Shown in pieces: positions 23,085-31,753 of a stretch of DNA of 64,000 bases. The stretch covers positions 1 to 64,000 of the forward strand of contig JBJOKE010000031.1 of the NCBI GenBank assembly GCA_046046245.1. The letters run 5' to 3'. This stretch comes from UBA4615 sp046046245 (GTDB taxonomy: Bacteria; Pseudomonadota; Gammaproteobacteria; Burkholderiales; Burkholderiaceae_E). The notes under the pieces were generated by a model. The model did not search any database. It saw only the letters and a list, made by a program, of their open reading frames with translations, and was not told where the DNA came from. The first letter of the stretch is position 1. Every line of letters starts with the position of its first letter. A program made the position numbers and the translations under genes.

Positions 23085-23555
23085 ATGCGGCTGATCCTCG
23101 ATACCAACGTGTGGCTCGACTGGCTCGTCTTCGGCGACCCGCGCGCCGTGCCGATCGCCCGCGCGGTGGACGCCGGCGCGGCGACGGTGCATGCCACGCA
23201 ACCGATGCTCGACGAGTTCGCCGCGGTGATCGAGCGGCCGCACTTCGCGCTCGACGCGGCGGCCCGCGCCGTCGCCCGCGACGCGCAGCGGGCTCGCGTG
23301 ACGCTGCACGCGCCGGCGCCCGACTGCCGCCTCGACTGCACCGACCCCGACGACCGGAAGTTCGCCGATCTCGCGGTGGCGCTGCGCGTGGACTGGCTGC
23401 TGTCGCGCGACAAGGCGCTGCTGCGGCTGCGCCGGACCGCGGCGCGCCGCTTCGGCCTGCACGTCGGCACGCCCGAGGCCTGGTGCGCCGAGCACGCGCC
23501 GGGCGCGCCCGCGGCCCCGCCTATAATCGGGCGACGCCTCCCGGACCCGCCATGA
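23085..23555 (+). CDS. PIN-domain protein, COG1569 type
   Basis: 156 residues. The PIN nuclease acidic residues are in place: LDTNVWLDW (Asp6), the LDEF region, DCTDPDDRKFADLA, and LLSRDKALL. This subfamily is annotated as a putative toxin of toxin-antitoxin systems. No antitoxin gene is visible: upstream is the divergent yaaA promoter and downstream an aminotransferase whose ATG overlaps the PIN stop. It may be a solitary RNA-processing nuclease. The C-terminal 25 residues are Pro/Ala-rich and include the aminotransferase promoter in their DNA. Confidence 0.85.
   Translation: MRLILDTNVWLDWLVFGDPRAVPIARAVDAGAATVHATQPMLDEFAAVIERPHFALDAAARAVARDAQRARVTLHAPAPDCRLDCTDPDDRKFADLAVALRVDWLLSRDKALLRLRRTAARRFGLHVGTPEAWCAEHAPGAPAAPPIIGRRLPDPP
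23522..23527 (+). promoter_or_regulatory. candidate -10 element of the aminotransferase gene
   Basis: TATAAT lies within the last codons of the PIN gene, 24 bases before the ATG at 23552. Confidence 0.4.
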
Positions 23556-24718
23556 ACGCCCCCCAAGTGCCGCCCGCCCCGGTCCTCGAGACCAAGATGC
23601 CCAAGGTGGGCACGACGATCTTCACCGTGATGTCGGCGCTCGCCGCCGAGCGCGGCGCGGTCAATCTCGGCCAGGGCTTCCCGGACTTCGACTGCGACCC
23701 GAAGCTGCTCGACGCGGTCGCCGACGCGATGCGCGCCGGCCGCAACCAGTACCCGCCGATGTCGGGCGTGCCCGAGCTGCGCCGCGCCATCGCCGACAAG
23801 GTCGAGCGCCTGTACGGCCACCGCTACGACGCCGACGCCGAGATCACGGTGACCGCAGGCGCCACGCAGGCGATCTTCACCGCGCTGCTCGCGATCGTGC
23901 GGCCCGGCGACGAGGTGGTCATCGTCGAGCCGGTCTACGACAGCTACATCCCGAACGTCGAGCTGATCGGCGGCGTCGCGGTCACCGTGCCGATGACCGA
24001 CGACTTCCGCGTCGACTGGGAGGCGATCGAGCGCGCGATCGGGCCGCGCACCCGCGCGATCATGGTCAACTCGCCGCACAACCCGAGCGGCCGCACGCTG
24101 TCGGACGCCGACCTGCGGCGGCTCGAGGCGATCGCGGTCGAGCACGGCCTCTTCGTGGTGTCCGACGAGGTCTACGAGCACATGGTGTTCGACGGCGCCC
24201 CCCACCTGTCGGCGAGCCGCTACCCCGCGCTCGCGGCGCGCAGCTTCGTGGTCTCCTCGTTCGGCAAGACCTACCACGTGACCGGCTGGAAGGTCGCCTA
24301 CTGCGCGGCGCCGGCGGCGCTCACCGCCGAGTTCCGCAAGGTCCACCAGTTCAACGTGTTCACGGTCAACACGCCGATGCAGGCCGGCCTCGCCGCCTAC
24401 ATGGCCGACCCGGCGCCCTACCTCGGGCTCGCCGCGTTCTACCAGCGCAAGCGGGACCTGTTCCGCGAGGGCCTCGCCGGCACGCGCTTCCGGCTGCTGC
24501 CCTGCGAGGGCACCTACTTCCAGCTCGTCGACTACACCGCGATCTCGGACCTGTCCGAGGCCGAGTTCGCGAAGTGGCTGACCCGCGAGATCGGCGTCGC
24601 GGCGATCCCGCTGTCGGCGTTCTACGACCGGCCGGTCGAGCACGGCGTGGTCCGCTTCTGCTTCGCCAAGAAGGACGAGACGCTGCGCCTCGCGCTCGAG
24701 CGGCTCGCGCGGCTGTGA
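23552..24718 (+). CDS. class I/II aminotransferase, methionine/kynurenine aminotransferase type
   Basis: 388 residues, start ATG 23552. It is a fold-type I PLP enzyme: NLGQGFPDFD near 45, GATQAIFTALLA, VYDSY, NSPHNPSGR, and the PLP lysine in SSFGKTYHVTGWKVAY. The Arg that binds the substrate carboxylate is in VRFCFAKKDET. The pattern resembles the YbdL methionine aminotransferase group, which takes Met and aromatic amino acids. Exact substrate is not certain. The lipoprotein gene overlaps its stop. Confidence 0.88.
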   Translation: MNAPQVPPAPVLETKMPKVGTTIFTVMSALAAERGAVNLGQGFPDFDCDPKLLDAVADAMRAGRNQYPPMSGVPELRRAIADKVERLYGHRYDADAEITVTAGATQAIFTALLAIVRPGDEVVIVEPVYDSYIPNVELIGGVAVTVPMTDDFRVDWEAIERAIGPRTRAIMVNSPHNPSGRTLSDADLRRLEAIAVEHGLFVVSDEVYEHMVFDGAPHLSASRYPALAARSFVVSSFGKTYHVTGWKVAYCAAPAALTAEFRKVHQFNVFTVNTPMQAGLAAYMADPAPYLGLAAFYQRKRDLFREGLAGTRFRLLPCEGTYFQLVDYTAISDLSEAEFAKWLTREIGVAAIPLSAFYDRPVEHGVVRFCFAKKDETLRLALERLARL

Positions 24719-25242
24719 CCCTCGCGCCCCGACGCCGCAGCGCCGTCCGCGTCGCGGTCGCCGGCGCGCTCGCCGCGCTGGGCGGCGCGGCCTGCGGTTC
24801 GCTGCTGCCGCCGGCCGACCTGAAGCCGCCGTCGGTGGCCTTCTCCGACCTGTCGATCGACGCGGTCAACGCCGAGCGGGTGCGCTTCACCGTGCGCATC
24901 GCGACGCAGAACCCCAACCCCGTCGACCTGCCGCTCTCGAACGTCTACTTCGACCTCGCGATCCTCGGCCAGCCGCTCGCGCTCGGCAGGATCGCCGAGC
25001 AGCGCTTCGTGCTGCCCGCGAACGGAGCGAGGACGCTGCCGGTGTCCTTCGACGTCGCCACCGCCGATCTGCGCGCGGTGCTCGCGCGGATGCTGTCCGG
25101 CGCGCCGATGCCCGAGACGGTCTGGGAGCTGAAGGGCACCGCGAACTGGGGCGTGTCGCCGCTGCCCCTGCCCTTCTCGAAGCGCGGTGACGCGCGCAGC
25201 CTCGGGCGACTGCGCGAGCTGTTCGGACTGCCGCGCGGCTGA
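24715..25242 (+). CDS. LEA14/WHy-domain putative lipoprotein
   Basis: 175 residues from GTG 24715, overlapping the aminotransferase stop. A short signal sequence with a candidate lipid-modified Cys near residue 21 (GGAACGSLL) precedes a WHy/LEA type 2 domain (DLSIDAVNAERVRFTVRIATQNPNPVDLPLSN...LPVSFDV). It is likely exported and anchored in the envelope, with unknown role. The lipobox lacks Leu at -3, so lipidation is not certain. Confidence 0.75.
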   Translation: MTLAPRRRSAVRVAVAGALAALGGAACGSLLPPADLKPPSVAFSDLSIDAVNAERVRFTVRIATQNPNPVDLPLSNVYFDLAILGQPLALGRIAEQRFVLPANGARTLPVSFDVATADLRAVLARMLSGAPMPETVWELKGTANWGVSPLPLPFSKRGDARSLGRLRELFGLPRG

Positions 25243-25262
25243 GGGCCCGCGGTCCTCGGCCG

Positions 25263-26396
25263 ATGCCCGATCACGCCGACCGCCGCGACCGCGTCCGCGG
25301 CACCCGCTGGGACCTGTTCTGCCGGGTCGTCGACAACTTCGGCGACGCCGCCGTCTGCTGGCGGCTCGCCCGGCAGCTCGCCCGCGAGCACGGCGCGCGG
25401 CCGCGGCTGTGGATCGACGATCCGGCCACGCTCACCGCGCTCGTGCCGGGCGCGGCCGCCGGCGCAGCGGTCGACGGCGTGACGCTGGAGGCGTGGACTG
25501 CAGGCGACCCGCGGCTGTGCGCCACCACCGCCGACGACGTCGCCGATGTCGTGGTCGGCGCGTTCGCCTGCACCCTGCCCGAGGCCTATCGCGCCGCGAT
25601 GCGCGCCCGACGCCCGGTCTGGATCGACCTGGAGTACCTGTCGGCCGAGGGCTGGGTGCCGGGCCACCACGGCCTGCCCTCGCCGAAGCCCGACGGACTC
25701 GTCGAGCACTTCTTCTTCCCCGGTCTCGACGCGGCCACCGGCGGCCTGCTGCGCGAGGCCGACCTCATCGCCCGGCGCGATGCCTTCGACGCCGACGCGC
25801 GCACCGCGTTCCTCGCATCGATCGGCGTCGCGCCGCGCGAGGGCGAGCGGCTCGCGTCGCTCTTCTGCTATCCCGATGCGCCCGCGCGCGCGCTGCTCGA
25901 CGCGCTCGCCGCGCGCGCCGAGCCCTGGCGCGTGCTGGTGCCGCACGGCGTGGCGCCGCAGGCGGCCGGACATCCGCTCGCGGTCCCGATCCCGTTCGTG
26001 CCGCAGGCCGACTACGACCGGCTGCTCTGGAGCTGCGACCTGAACCTCGTCCGCGGCGAGGACTCCCTCGTGCGCGCGCTGTGGGCGGCCCGGCCGATGG
26101 TCTGGCAGATCTATCGGCAGGACGAGGACGCGCATCGGCCGAAGCTGCAGGCGCTGCTCGACGGCTGGATCGCCGAGGCCCGGCCCGCGCCGGCCGCCGC
26201 CGCCGCGCTCGCCGCGATGGAAGCGGCCTGGAACGCCGACCCGCGGGATGCGCACGCCCTCCTCCCCGCCGCCCTGGACGCGCTGCTGGACGCCCTGCCC
26301 GAGCTCCGGAGCGCGGCCGGCCGCTGGGTGGCCCGCGCCGCCGCCCGCCCCGACCTCTGTGCGCGTCTCGTCGACTTCGTCTCGGGCAGGCTATAA
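25263..26396 (+). CDS. earP: EF-P arginine rhamnosyltransferase
   Basis: 377 residues of the EarP family. The N-terminus WDLFCRVVDNFGDAAVCWRLARQLA holds the conserved catalytic Asp. It also has WIDLEYLSAEGWV, EHFFFPG and LLWSCDLNLVRGEDSLVRALWAARPMVWQIYRQDEDAH, the donor-binding signature. It transfers rhamnose from dTDP-rhamnose to Arg32 of EF-P. The efp gene follows immediately and its product has Arg32, so both partners agree. The efp promoter overlaps the earP stop. Confidence 0.95.
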   Translation: MPDHADRRDRVRGTRWDLFCRVVDNFGDAAVCWRLARQLAREHGARPRLWIDDPATLTALVPGAAAGAAVDGVTLEAWTAGDPRLCATTADDVADVVVGAFACTLPEAYRAAMRARRPVWIDLEYLSAEGWVPGHHGLPSPKPDGLVEHFFFPGLDAATGGLLREADLIARRDAFDADARTAFLASIGVAPREGERLASLFCYPDAPARALLDALAARAEPWRVLVPHGVAPQAAGHPLAVPIPFVPQADYDRLLWSCDLNLVRGEDSLVRALWAARPMVWQIYRQDEDAHRPKLQALLDGWIAEARPAPAAAAALAAMEAAWNADPRDAHALLPAALDALLDALPELRSAAGRWVARAAARPDLCARLVDFVSGRL

Positions 26397-26397
26397 T
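26392..26397 (+). promoter_or_regulatory. candidate -10 element of efp
   Basis: TATAAT overlaps the earP stop codon (26394-26396) and lies 35 bases before the efp ATG. Confidence 0.45.
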
Positions 26398-26431
26398 CGG
26401 CGGTTAACCCCGAAAACGCCCCTCCCCAGCC

Positions 26432-26992
26432 ATGAAGATCGCCCAGGAACTGCGTACCGGCAACGTCGTGATGATCGGCGGCGAGCCGATGGTCGTGCAG
26501 AAGGCCGAGTACAACAAGTCCGGCCGCAATGCCGCGGTCGTGAAGATGAAGCTGAAGAACCTGCTGAGCGGGTCGAACCAGGAGTCGGTCTACAAGGCCG
26601 ACGAGAAGTTCGACGTGCTGATGCTCGACCGCAAGGAGTGCACCTACTCCTACTTCGCCGACCCGATGTACGTCTACATGGACGCCGAGTACAACCAGTA
26701 CGAGGTCGAGAAGGAGTCGATGGGCGATGCGCTGAACTACATCGAGGAAGGCATGCCCTGCGACGTCGTGTTCTACGACGGCCGCGCGATCTCGGTGGAG
26801 ATGGCCAACAGCGTGGTCCGCGAGGTCGAGTACACCGAGCCGGCCGTCAAGGGCGACACCTCGGGCAAGGTCATGAAGCCGGCGCGCATCAAGCCCACCG
26901 GTTTCGAGCTGCCCGTGCCGGCCTTCGTCGAGATCGGCGACAGGATCGAGATCGACACGCGCACCGGCGAATACAAGAGCCGCGTGAAGTGA
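26432..26992 (+). CDS. efp: translation elongation factor P
   Basis: 186 residues: KOW-like N-domain (about 1-65), central OB domain and C-terminal OB domain ending ARIKPTGFELPVPAFVEIGDRIEIDTRTGEY. The modification loop is YNKSGRNAA with Arg32, the rhamnosylated type, not Lys34. It relieves ribosome stalling at polyproline stretches. It is paired with earP upstream. A strong hairpin follows the stop. Confidence 0.97.
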   Translation: MKIAQELRTGNVVMIGGEPMVVQKAEYNKSGRNAAVVKMKLKNLLSGSNQESVYKADEKFDVLMLDRKECTYSYFADPMYVYMDAEYNQYEVEKESMGDALNYIEEGMPCDVVFYDGRAISVEMANSVVREVEYTEPAVKGDTSGKVMKPARIKPTGFELPVPAFVEIGDRIEIDTRTGEYKSRVK

Positions 26993-27029
26993 TCGACCTG
27001 CGGGCCGCCGGGCCCGCGCTCTGCAAGCG

Positions 27030-27053
27030 GAACGGGCGCCTCGGCGCCCGTTC
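27030..27053. terminator. intrinsic terminator after efp
   Basis: An 11-bp perfect stem (GAACGGGCGCC / GGCGCCCGTTC) with a two-base gap as loop is followed by GCTTTGGG. It lies between efp and a convergent receiver-protein gene. Confidence 0.65.
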
Positions 27054-27098
27054 GCTTTGGGCCGGCCGCGACACGCGCGGCGGCGGCGTCGTCGCGCC

Positions 27099-28025
27099 TC
27101 AGGCCGCGGCCGGCGCCCGTCCGCGGCCCTCGCCGCGTGCCGCCACCGCGGCCAGCGACCGACGCAGGCAGCGGGCGACCGTCTCGCGCAGCGTCTGGAG
27201 CGTCACCGGCTTGACGAGGTAGCTGTCGCAGCGCGACAGCGCCCCCCGGACCAGGTCCAGGGGACCGGAACGGCGGGTCAGCACGATCACCGGCATCCCC
27301 CGCAGCGCCGGATCGCGCTTGATGTCGCGGGCGAGGCGCAGCCCCGACATGTCGGGCAGCTCGGCCTCCAGGAACACCAGTTCGTAGCGCCGGACCGCCA
27401 TCACGTCGAGCGCCTCGCGGCCGCTGCCCACGCCCTCGCAGTCCAGGCCCATCTGGTGCAGCGCCAGCGACAGCTGCCGCCGCACCGCCGGGCTCTCGTC
27501 GATCAGCAGGGCCCGCGCCTTGCGCCCGAGCAGCCGCTCGGCGTCGAGGTCCCCGAGCCAGGCGAGCGCGCTGCGCGCCAGCGACGCACCGGCGCGGGCG
27601 GCCCGCAGCACCTTGCGCTCGACCACCTGGTTCAGCACCGTCAGCAGGTTCATCGCGAAGCGCTGCAGCACGAGGTCGTCCTGCGCGCGCGTGGGGTCCT
27701 CGCGACGGCCGACGGTCACGATCGGCCTCGCCTCCGGCAGCCTCCGAAGCGTCTGCGCGACGTCCGGCCCGCCCTTGGCGGTCATGTCGACCAGCGCGAC
27801 GTCGTAGTCGCCCGGCCCGCGCGAGGCGGACAGCACGAACTGGTAGGGGTTGTGGCGTGCATGCCGGAAGACGATCTCGAGGATCCGCTGGAACTTGCCG
27901 GCGAGCCCGAAGGCCGCGACGCGGATCTCGGGCCGGTCATCGGCGCCGGCGGGGGGCGATGCAGCCGCCTCGTCGTGGGCGGACTGGGATTCGGGACGGT
28001 CGCTGCGGGTTCCGGGCGTCGGCAT
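27099..28025 (-). CDS. double receiver-like protein with Glu in place of the phospho-Asp
   Basis: 308 residues. The C-terminal receiver domain (about 170-290) has the acidic pair Asp176-Glu177 (LLIDES), Thr250 and Lys272 (YLVKP), but the phosphorylation position is Glu220 (ELVFLEAELPDMSG) where Asp is expected. The N-terminal half (about 33-110) looks like a second, degenerate receiver with DVALVDM at 75-81. There is no output domain. It may be a constitutive, phosphorylation-independent regulator; Glu can mimic phospho-Asp. The partner is unknown; no kinase is adjacent. Confidence 0.75.
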   Translation of the reverse strand: MPTPGTRSDRPESQSAHDEAAASPPAGADDRPEIRVAAFGLAGKFQRILEIVFRHARHNPYQFVLSASRGPGDYDVALVDMTAKGGPDVAQTLRRLPEARPIVTVGRREDPTRAQDDLVLQRFAMNLLTVLNQVVERKVLRAARAGASLARSALAWLGDLDAERLLGRKARALLIDESPAVRRQLSLALHQMGLDCEGVGSGREALDVMAVRRYELVFLEAELPDMSGLRLARDIKRDPALRGMPVIVLTRRSGPLDLVRGALSRCDSYLVKPVTLQTLRETVARCLRRSLAAVAARGEGRGRAPAAA

Positions 28026-28128
28026 GGCGGGGGCCTCTACAGGCCGGATTCTAACCGTTCAGCCCCGATTTGCGGCAAGCGATTCGAGTCCGATTCGCCT
28101 TTTCGGGCGGGCGCTTACGCCACGAACT

Positions 28129-28473
28129 TCATGCGGCGTCCGAGGAGATGGACAGCATCAGGTCGTTGTCGCGTGCGAAGTTCAGCAGGAAGCTCAGCGC
28201 CATCGGCTCGACTTCCGCGATCGCCGGGTCGACCCGCACGCACTTGTGCGCCCCGTGCACGCCCGGGACCGCGTAGGGCGAGTAGTGCAGGTGGCTGCGT
28301 GCCCCGCTGCCCGGCGGCTGGAAGCTCGCCATCACGCCGGCCAGCCGATCCGCCCAGTCGCTCGGCCGGAACGCCCGTCCGCCCGGAGTCACGCCGACGA
28401 TCAGGAACGGCACCGAGGGAGCCTGATCGACGGAGACCGCCGGAACGGTCGGAGACGGGGTGTCGGACGCCAT
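28129..28473 (-). CDS. DUF3579 family protein
   Basis: 114 residues. Family signatures are VPFLIVGVTPGGRAFRPSDWADRLAGVMASF, split here by no gap, and VEPMALSFLLNFARDNDLML. It is a cytoplasmic betaproteobacterial protein of unknown function, commonly just upstream of and divergent from argD, as here. A minus-strand TATAAT lies 38 bases upstream. Confidence 0.85.
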   Translation of the reverse strand: MASDTPSPTVPAVSVDQAPSVPFLIVGVTPGGRAFRPSDWADRLAGVMASFQPPGSGARSHLHYSPYAVPGVHGAHKCVRVDPAIAEVEPMALSFLLNFARDNDLMLSISSDAA

Positions 28474-28510
28474 CGGCCGGGCGCAACGCCGTTCGGAATC
28501 GGAATCGGGA

Positions 28511-28516
28511 ATTATA
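28511..28516 (-). promoter_or_regulatory. candidate -10 element of the DUF3579 gene
   Basis: ATTATA on the plus strand (TATAAT on the minus strand) lies 38 bases upstream of the DUF3579 start, in the divergent region shared with argD. Confidence 0.4.
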
Positions 28517-28569
28517 GCTGCGGCGCGGCAAGCGCCGGGCCGCGATTCGCCCGAACGCAGGAAATCCCC

Positions 28570-28575
28570 TAGAAT
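28570..28575 (+). promoter_or_regulatory. candidate -10 element of argD
   Basis: TAGAAT lies 42 bases before the argD ATG in the divergent region with DUF3579. Confidence 0.35.
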
Positions 28576-28617
28576 TCAGCCCCTTAGACGATCCACCCGC
28601 CACGCGAAGGAAGCGCG

Positions 28618-29817
28618 ATGACCGCCGTCAGCCCCGTGATGCCGACCTACGCCCCCCAGCCGGTCGCCTTCGAGCGCGGTGACGGGGCCTGGCTCTGGGA
28701 CACGGACGGCCGACGCTACCTCGACCTGCTGTCGGGGATCGCGGTCAACACGCTGGGGCACAACCACCCCAGGCTGGTCGCGGCGATCGCCGACCAGGCC
28801 TCGAAGATCATCCACACCTCGAACCTGTTCGAGATCCCGCTGCGCCGCCAGCTCGCCCAGAAGCTGGTCGACCTGTCGGGCATGACCAACGTCTTCTTCT
28901 GCAACTCCGGGCTCGAGGCCAACGAGGCGGCGATCAAGATCGCCCGCAAGTACGGCCACGACCGCGGCGTCGCGCTGCCGGAGATCGTCGTCTACGAACG
29001 CGCCTTCCACGGCCGTTCGCTGGCCACGCTGTCGGCCACCGGCAACGAGAAGGTCCAGAAGGGTTTCGAGCCGCTGGTGCCGGGCTTCGTGCGCGTGCCG
29101 CTGAACGACATCGAGGCGCTGAACCGCATCGCCGCCGAGCGTCCGAACGTGGTGGCCGTCTTCCTCGAGGCGATCCAGGGCGAGGGGGGCATCCAGCCGG
29201 CGCGCAACGAGTACCTGCGCCAGGTCCGCGCGCTGTGCGACGCGAAGGGCTGGCTGATGATGGTCGACGAGGTCCAGTGCGGCACCGGCCGGACCGGCAG
29301 GTGGTTCGCCCACCAGTGGGCGGGGATCGTCCCGGACGTGATGCCGCTCGCCAAGGGCCTGTCCTCGGGCATCCCGGTCGGCGCGGTGGTCGCCCACGGC
29401 GCGGCCGCATCGGTCTTCGGCCCGGGCAACCACGGCACCACCTTCGGCGGCAATCCGCTCGCGATGCGTGCCGGTCTGGTGACGATCGAGGTGATGGAGC
29501 AGGACGGCCTGCTCGCCCATGCGGCCGCGATGGGCGAGGCGCTGATGGGCGGCCTGCGGCGGGAGCTGGCGGGCGTGGCCGGCGTGAAGGAGATTCGCGG
29601 CACCGGCCTGATGATCGGCATCGAGCTCGACCGCCCCTGCGGCGAGGTCGTGGGCCTCGCGCTGAAGGCGGGCCTGGTGCTCAACGTCACCGCCGACACG
29701 GTGGTGCGGCTGCTGCCGCCGCTGATCCTGTCGCGCGAGCAGGCCGAGCACGCGGTGGCCACGCTCGCGCCGATCCTCCGCGAGGTCGCCTCGCGGCCGG
29801 CCCCGGCCAGGGCCTGA
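28618..29817 (+). CDS. argD: acetylornithine aminotransferase
   Basis: 399 residues, class III PLP aminotransferase. It has NTLGHNHPRLVAAIADQA, FFCNSGLEANEAAIKIARK, FLEAIQGEGGI, MMVDEVQCGTGRTG and the PLP lysine in MPLAKGLSSGIPVGA. It converts N-acetylglutamate semialdehyde to N-acetylornithine. argF follows 11 bases later, so both act in arginine synthesis as an operon. Confidence 0.94.
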   Translation: MTAVSPVMPTYAPQPVAFERGDGAWLWDTDGRRYLDLLSGIAVNTLGHNHPRLVAAIADQASKIIHTSNLFEIPLRRQLAQKLVDLSGMTNVFFCNSGLEANEAAIKIARKYGHDRGVALPEIVVYERAFHGRSLATLSATGNEKVQKGFEPLVPGFVRVPLNDIEALNRIAAERPNVVAVFLEAIQGEGGIQPARNEYLRQVRALCDAKGWLMMVDEVQCGTGRTGRWFAHQWAGIVPDVMPLAKGLSSGIPVGAVVAHGAAASVFGPGNHGTTFGGNPLAMRAGLVTIEVMEQDGLLAHAAAMGEALMGGLRRELAGVAGVKEIRGTGLMIGIELDRPCGEVVGLALKAGLVLNVTADTVVRLLPPLILSREQAEHAVATLAPILREVASRPAPARA

Positions 29818-29828
29818 CGGGGACCGCG

Positions 29829-30761
29829 ATGCCGACCACGCCGCTCAAGCACTTCCTGCAGTTCACCGACTTCGACCGGAGCGAGATCGAGCACCTGTTC
29901 GCCCGGACCCGCGTCATCAAGGACCGGTTCAAGCGCTACCAGCCGTACCACCCGCTGGCCGATCGCACGCTGGTGATGATCTTCGAGAAGGCCTCGACCC
30001 GCACCCGGCTGTCGTTCGAGGCGGGCATCCACCAGCTCGGCGGCGCCGGCGTCTACCTGAACACCCGCGACTCGCAGCTCGGTCGCGGGGAGCCGGTCGA
30101 GGACGCCGCGCAGGTCATCTCGCGGATGTGCGACCTGGTGATGATCCGGACCTTCGACCAGTCGATCGTCGAGCGCTTCGCCGCACACTCCCGCGTGCCG
30201 GTCATCAACGGACTGACGAACGAGTACCACCCGTGCCAGGTGCTCGCCGACGTCTTCACCTTCCTCGAGCACCGTGGCCCGATCGCCGGAAGGACGGTGG
30301 CCTGGGTCGGCGACGCCAACAACATGGCCTACACCTGGATCCAGGCGGCCGGCCTGCTCGACTTCCGCATCCGGATCTCCACGCCGCCCGGCTACCGGAT
30401 CGATCCGGCGCGCGTGTCGGCCCGAGACGCGGCGCACCTCGAGTGCTTCGACGATCCGATGCAGGCCTGCGCGGGTGCCGACCTGGTCAGCACCGACGTC
30501 TGGACCTCGATGGGATTCGAGGACGAGAGCCGCGACCGGCTGGCCGCGTTCGCCGACTGGCAGGTCGACGCCGACATGATGCGGGTGGCGCGCCCCGAGG
30601 CGGTCTTCATGCACTGCCTGCCGGCGCATCGCGGCGAGGAGGTGGCGGCCGAGGTCATCGACGGCCCCCAGTCGGTGGTCTGGGACGAGGCGGAGAACCG
30701 CCTGCACGTGCAGAAGGCGCTGATGGAGTACCTGCTCCTCGGCGAGGTCGCCGACGCCTGA
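29829..30761 (+). CDS. argF: ornithine carbamoyltransferase
   Basis: 310 residues. The carbamoyl phosphate motif FEKASTRTRLSFE, the DSQLGRGE loop, the MIRTFDQ segment, NGLTNEYHPCQVLADVFTF and the ornithine-binding MHCLPAHRGEEV are complete. It makes citrulline in arginine synthesis. The start ATG 29829 gives MPTTPLKHFLQFTDF, a normal N-terminus. A hairpin follows the stop. Confidence 0.96.
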   Translation: MPTTPLKHFLQFTDFDRSEIEHLFARTRVIKDRFKRYQPYHPLADRTLVMIFEKASTRTRLSFEAGIHQLGGAGVYLNTRDSQLGRGEPVEDAAQVISRMCDLVMIRTFDQSIVERFAAHSRVPVINGLTNEYHPCQVLADVFTFLEHRGPIAGRTVAWVGDANNMAYTWIQAAGLLDFRIRISTPPGYRIDPARVSARDAAHLECFDDPMQACAGADLVSTDVWTSMGFEDESRDRLAAFADWQVDADMMRVARPEAVFMHCLPAHRGEEVAAEVIDGPQSVVWDEAENRLHVQKALMEYLLLGEVADA

Positions 30762-30786
30762 GTCGCCAGACGTCCTGCTAGGGACG

Positions 30787-30811
30787 ACGGGCCGGCATGA
30801 CCGGCCCGTTC
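30787..30811 (+). terminator. terminator hairpin after argF
   Basis: Perfect 9-bp stem ACGGGCCGG / CCGGCCCGT with a five-base loop, followed by TCC. It separates argF from the convergent gene ending at 30861. Confidence 0.55.
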
Positions 30812-30860
30812 CGCATCCGATGACGATCGCTCCGGGCGCCCGGCGGGGCGCCGCGCGTGC

Positions 30861-31583
30861 TCAGCGACAGAGATGCAGCCGGCCCATCGCCCGAGGCACC
30901 ACGGACTCGGCGACCGACACGACCGCCGGCAGCCGCCGCGGCGAGGCGGGCACCGGCTCGAGCGTGGGCATCAGCGCGACCACGCGACGCGAGTGGCTCA
31001 GGTGGACGTTGAGCTTGCGCGTCTCGGTGAGGACCGCGCCGCTCGCAGGCGGGAGCCCCGCATCGATCCGCGCCGAGATCGCCGCCCAGCGCGGCGCGTC
31101 GACGACCTGACGGAACAGCGCGCCGAGACGGCGGTGCCAGGCCACGCACTCGTCGAAGAGCGGCGCCTCGGCGAGAACCGGGAAGCCGTAGCGGGGCAGC
31201 AGCTCGCGCAGGTCGCGATCGATCGACGGCTGCTCGGGATCGAACAGCGCGAGCAGCGACGAGGCCACCGACTTCTCGATCTGTCCGGTCAGTTCGCTCA
31301 CGCGCAGCAGCACGTCTTCGAACTGCGGCGACTCGAGCGACTTCAACGCCTGCATCACGTCGAACAGCGCCTGCTTGCGCGCCCGCAGCTTGCCGCGCAG
31401 CCCGACGTAGCGCGCGAGCCGCTGCTGGTAGTCCGCGTCGTTCGCGACGTCCGCGTCCTTCAGCCGCGTCAGCAGCCACAGGTACTGCTCCACCTGGGGC
31501 GCGGCGCGACGGATCGCGATCGGCGCGGTGAGTTCGAGGTCACGGAGGAGCCGGTTGAGCTGCCCGGCGTCTAGTGCGTGCAT
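30861..31583 (-). CDS. hypothetical protein, helical, unknown function
   Basis: 240 residues from ATG 31583. I recognise no family. The sequence is soluble and mostly helical (for example RLARYVGLRGKLRARKQALF, VLLRVSELTGQIEKSVASSL), with a C-terminal segment rich in Pro/Val. It has no signal peptide and no Cys cluster, so it is not a zinc-finger anti-sigma factor. It lies 170 bases downstream of an ECF sigma gene in the same direction, and could belong with it. There is no clear ribosome binding site, so the start is uncertain. Confidence 0.6.
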   Translation of the reverse strand: MHALDAGQLNRLLRDLELTAPIAIRRAAPQVEQYLWLLTRLKDADVANDADYQQRLARYVGLRGKLRARKQALFDVMQALKSLESPQFEDVLLRVSELTGQIEKSVASSLLALFDPEQPSIDRDLRELLPRYGFPVLAEAPLFDECVAWHRRLGALFRQVVDAPRWAAISARIDAGLPPASGAVLTETRKLNVHLSHSRRVVALMPTLEPVPASPRRLPAVVSVAESVVPRAMGRLHLCR

Positions 31584-31753
31584 GGAGGCGTCGATGCGTA
31601 AGGATGTCCCGCATCTTCGACGCGCCCCCCTGACCGCCTTAGGCACCACGGATGGCAGGTGCGGTGATGCCGATGGGCGGCGACGGGATGTCGCATCCGT
31701 ATGGCGGACGCGACACCCGGCCATCGGTGTCCCGCGCGGGGCCGCCGGCCCGG

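Noticed and set aside
31584..31753. Small zinc-finger anti-sigma gene after the ECF sigma gene
   Set aside because: None of the minus-strand frames encodes the expected His/Cys pattern or a convincing start.
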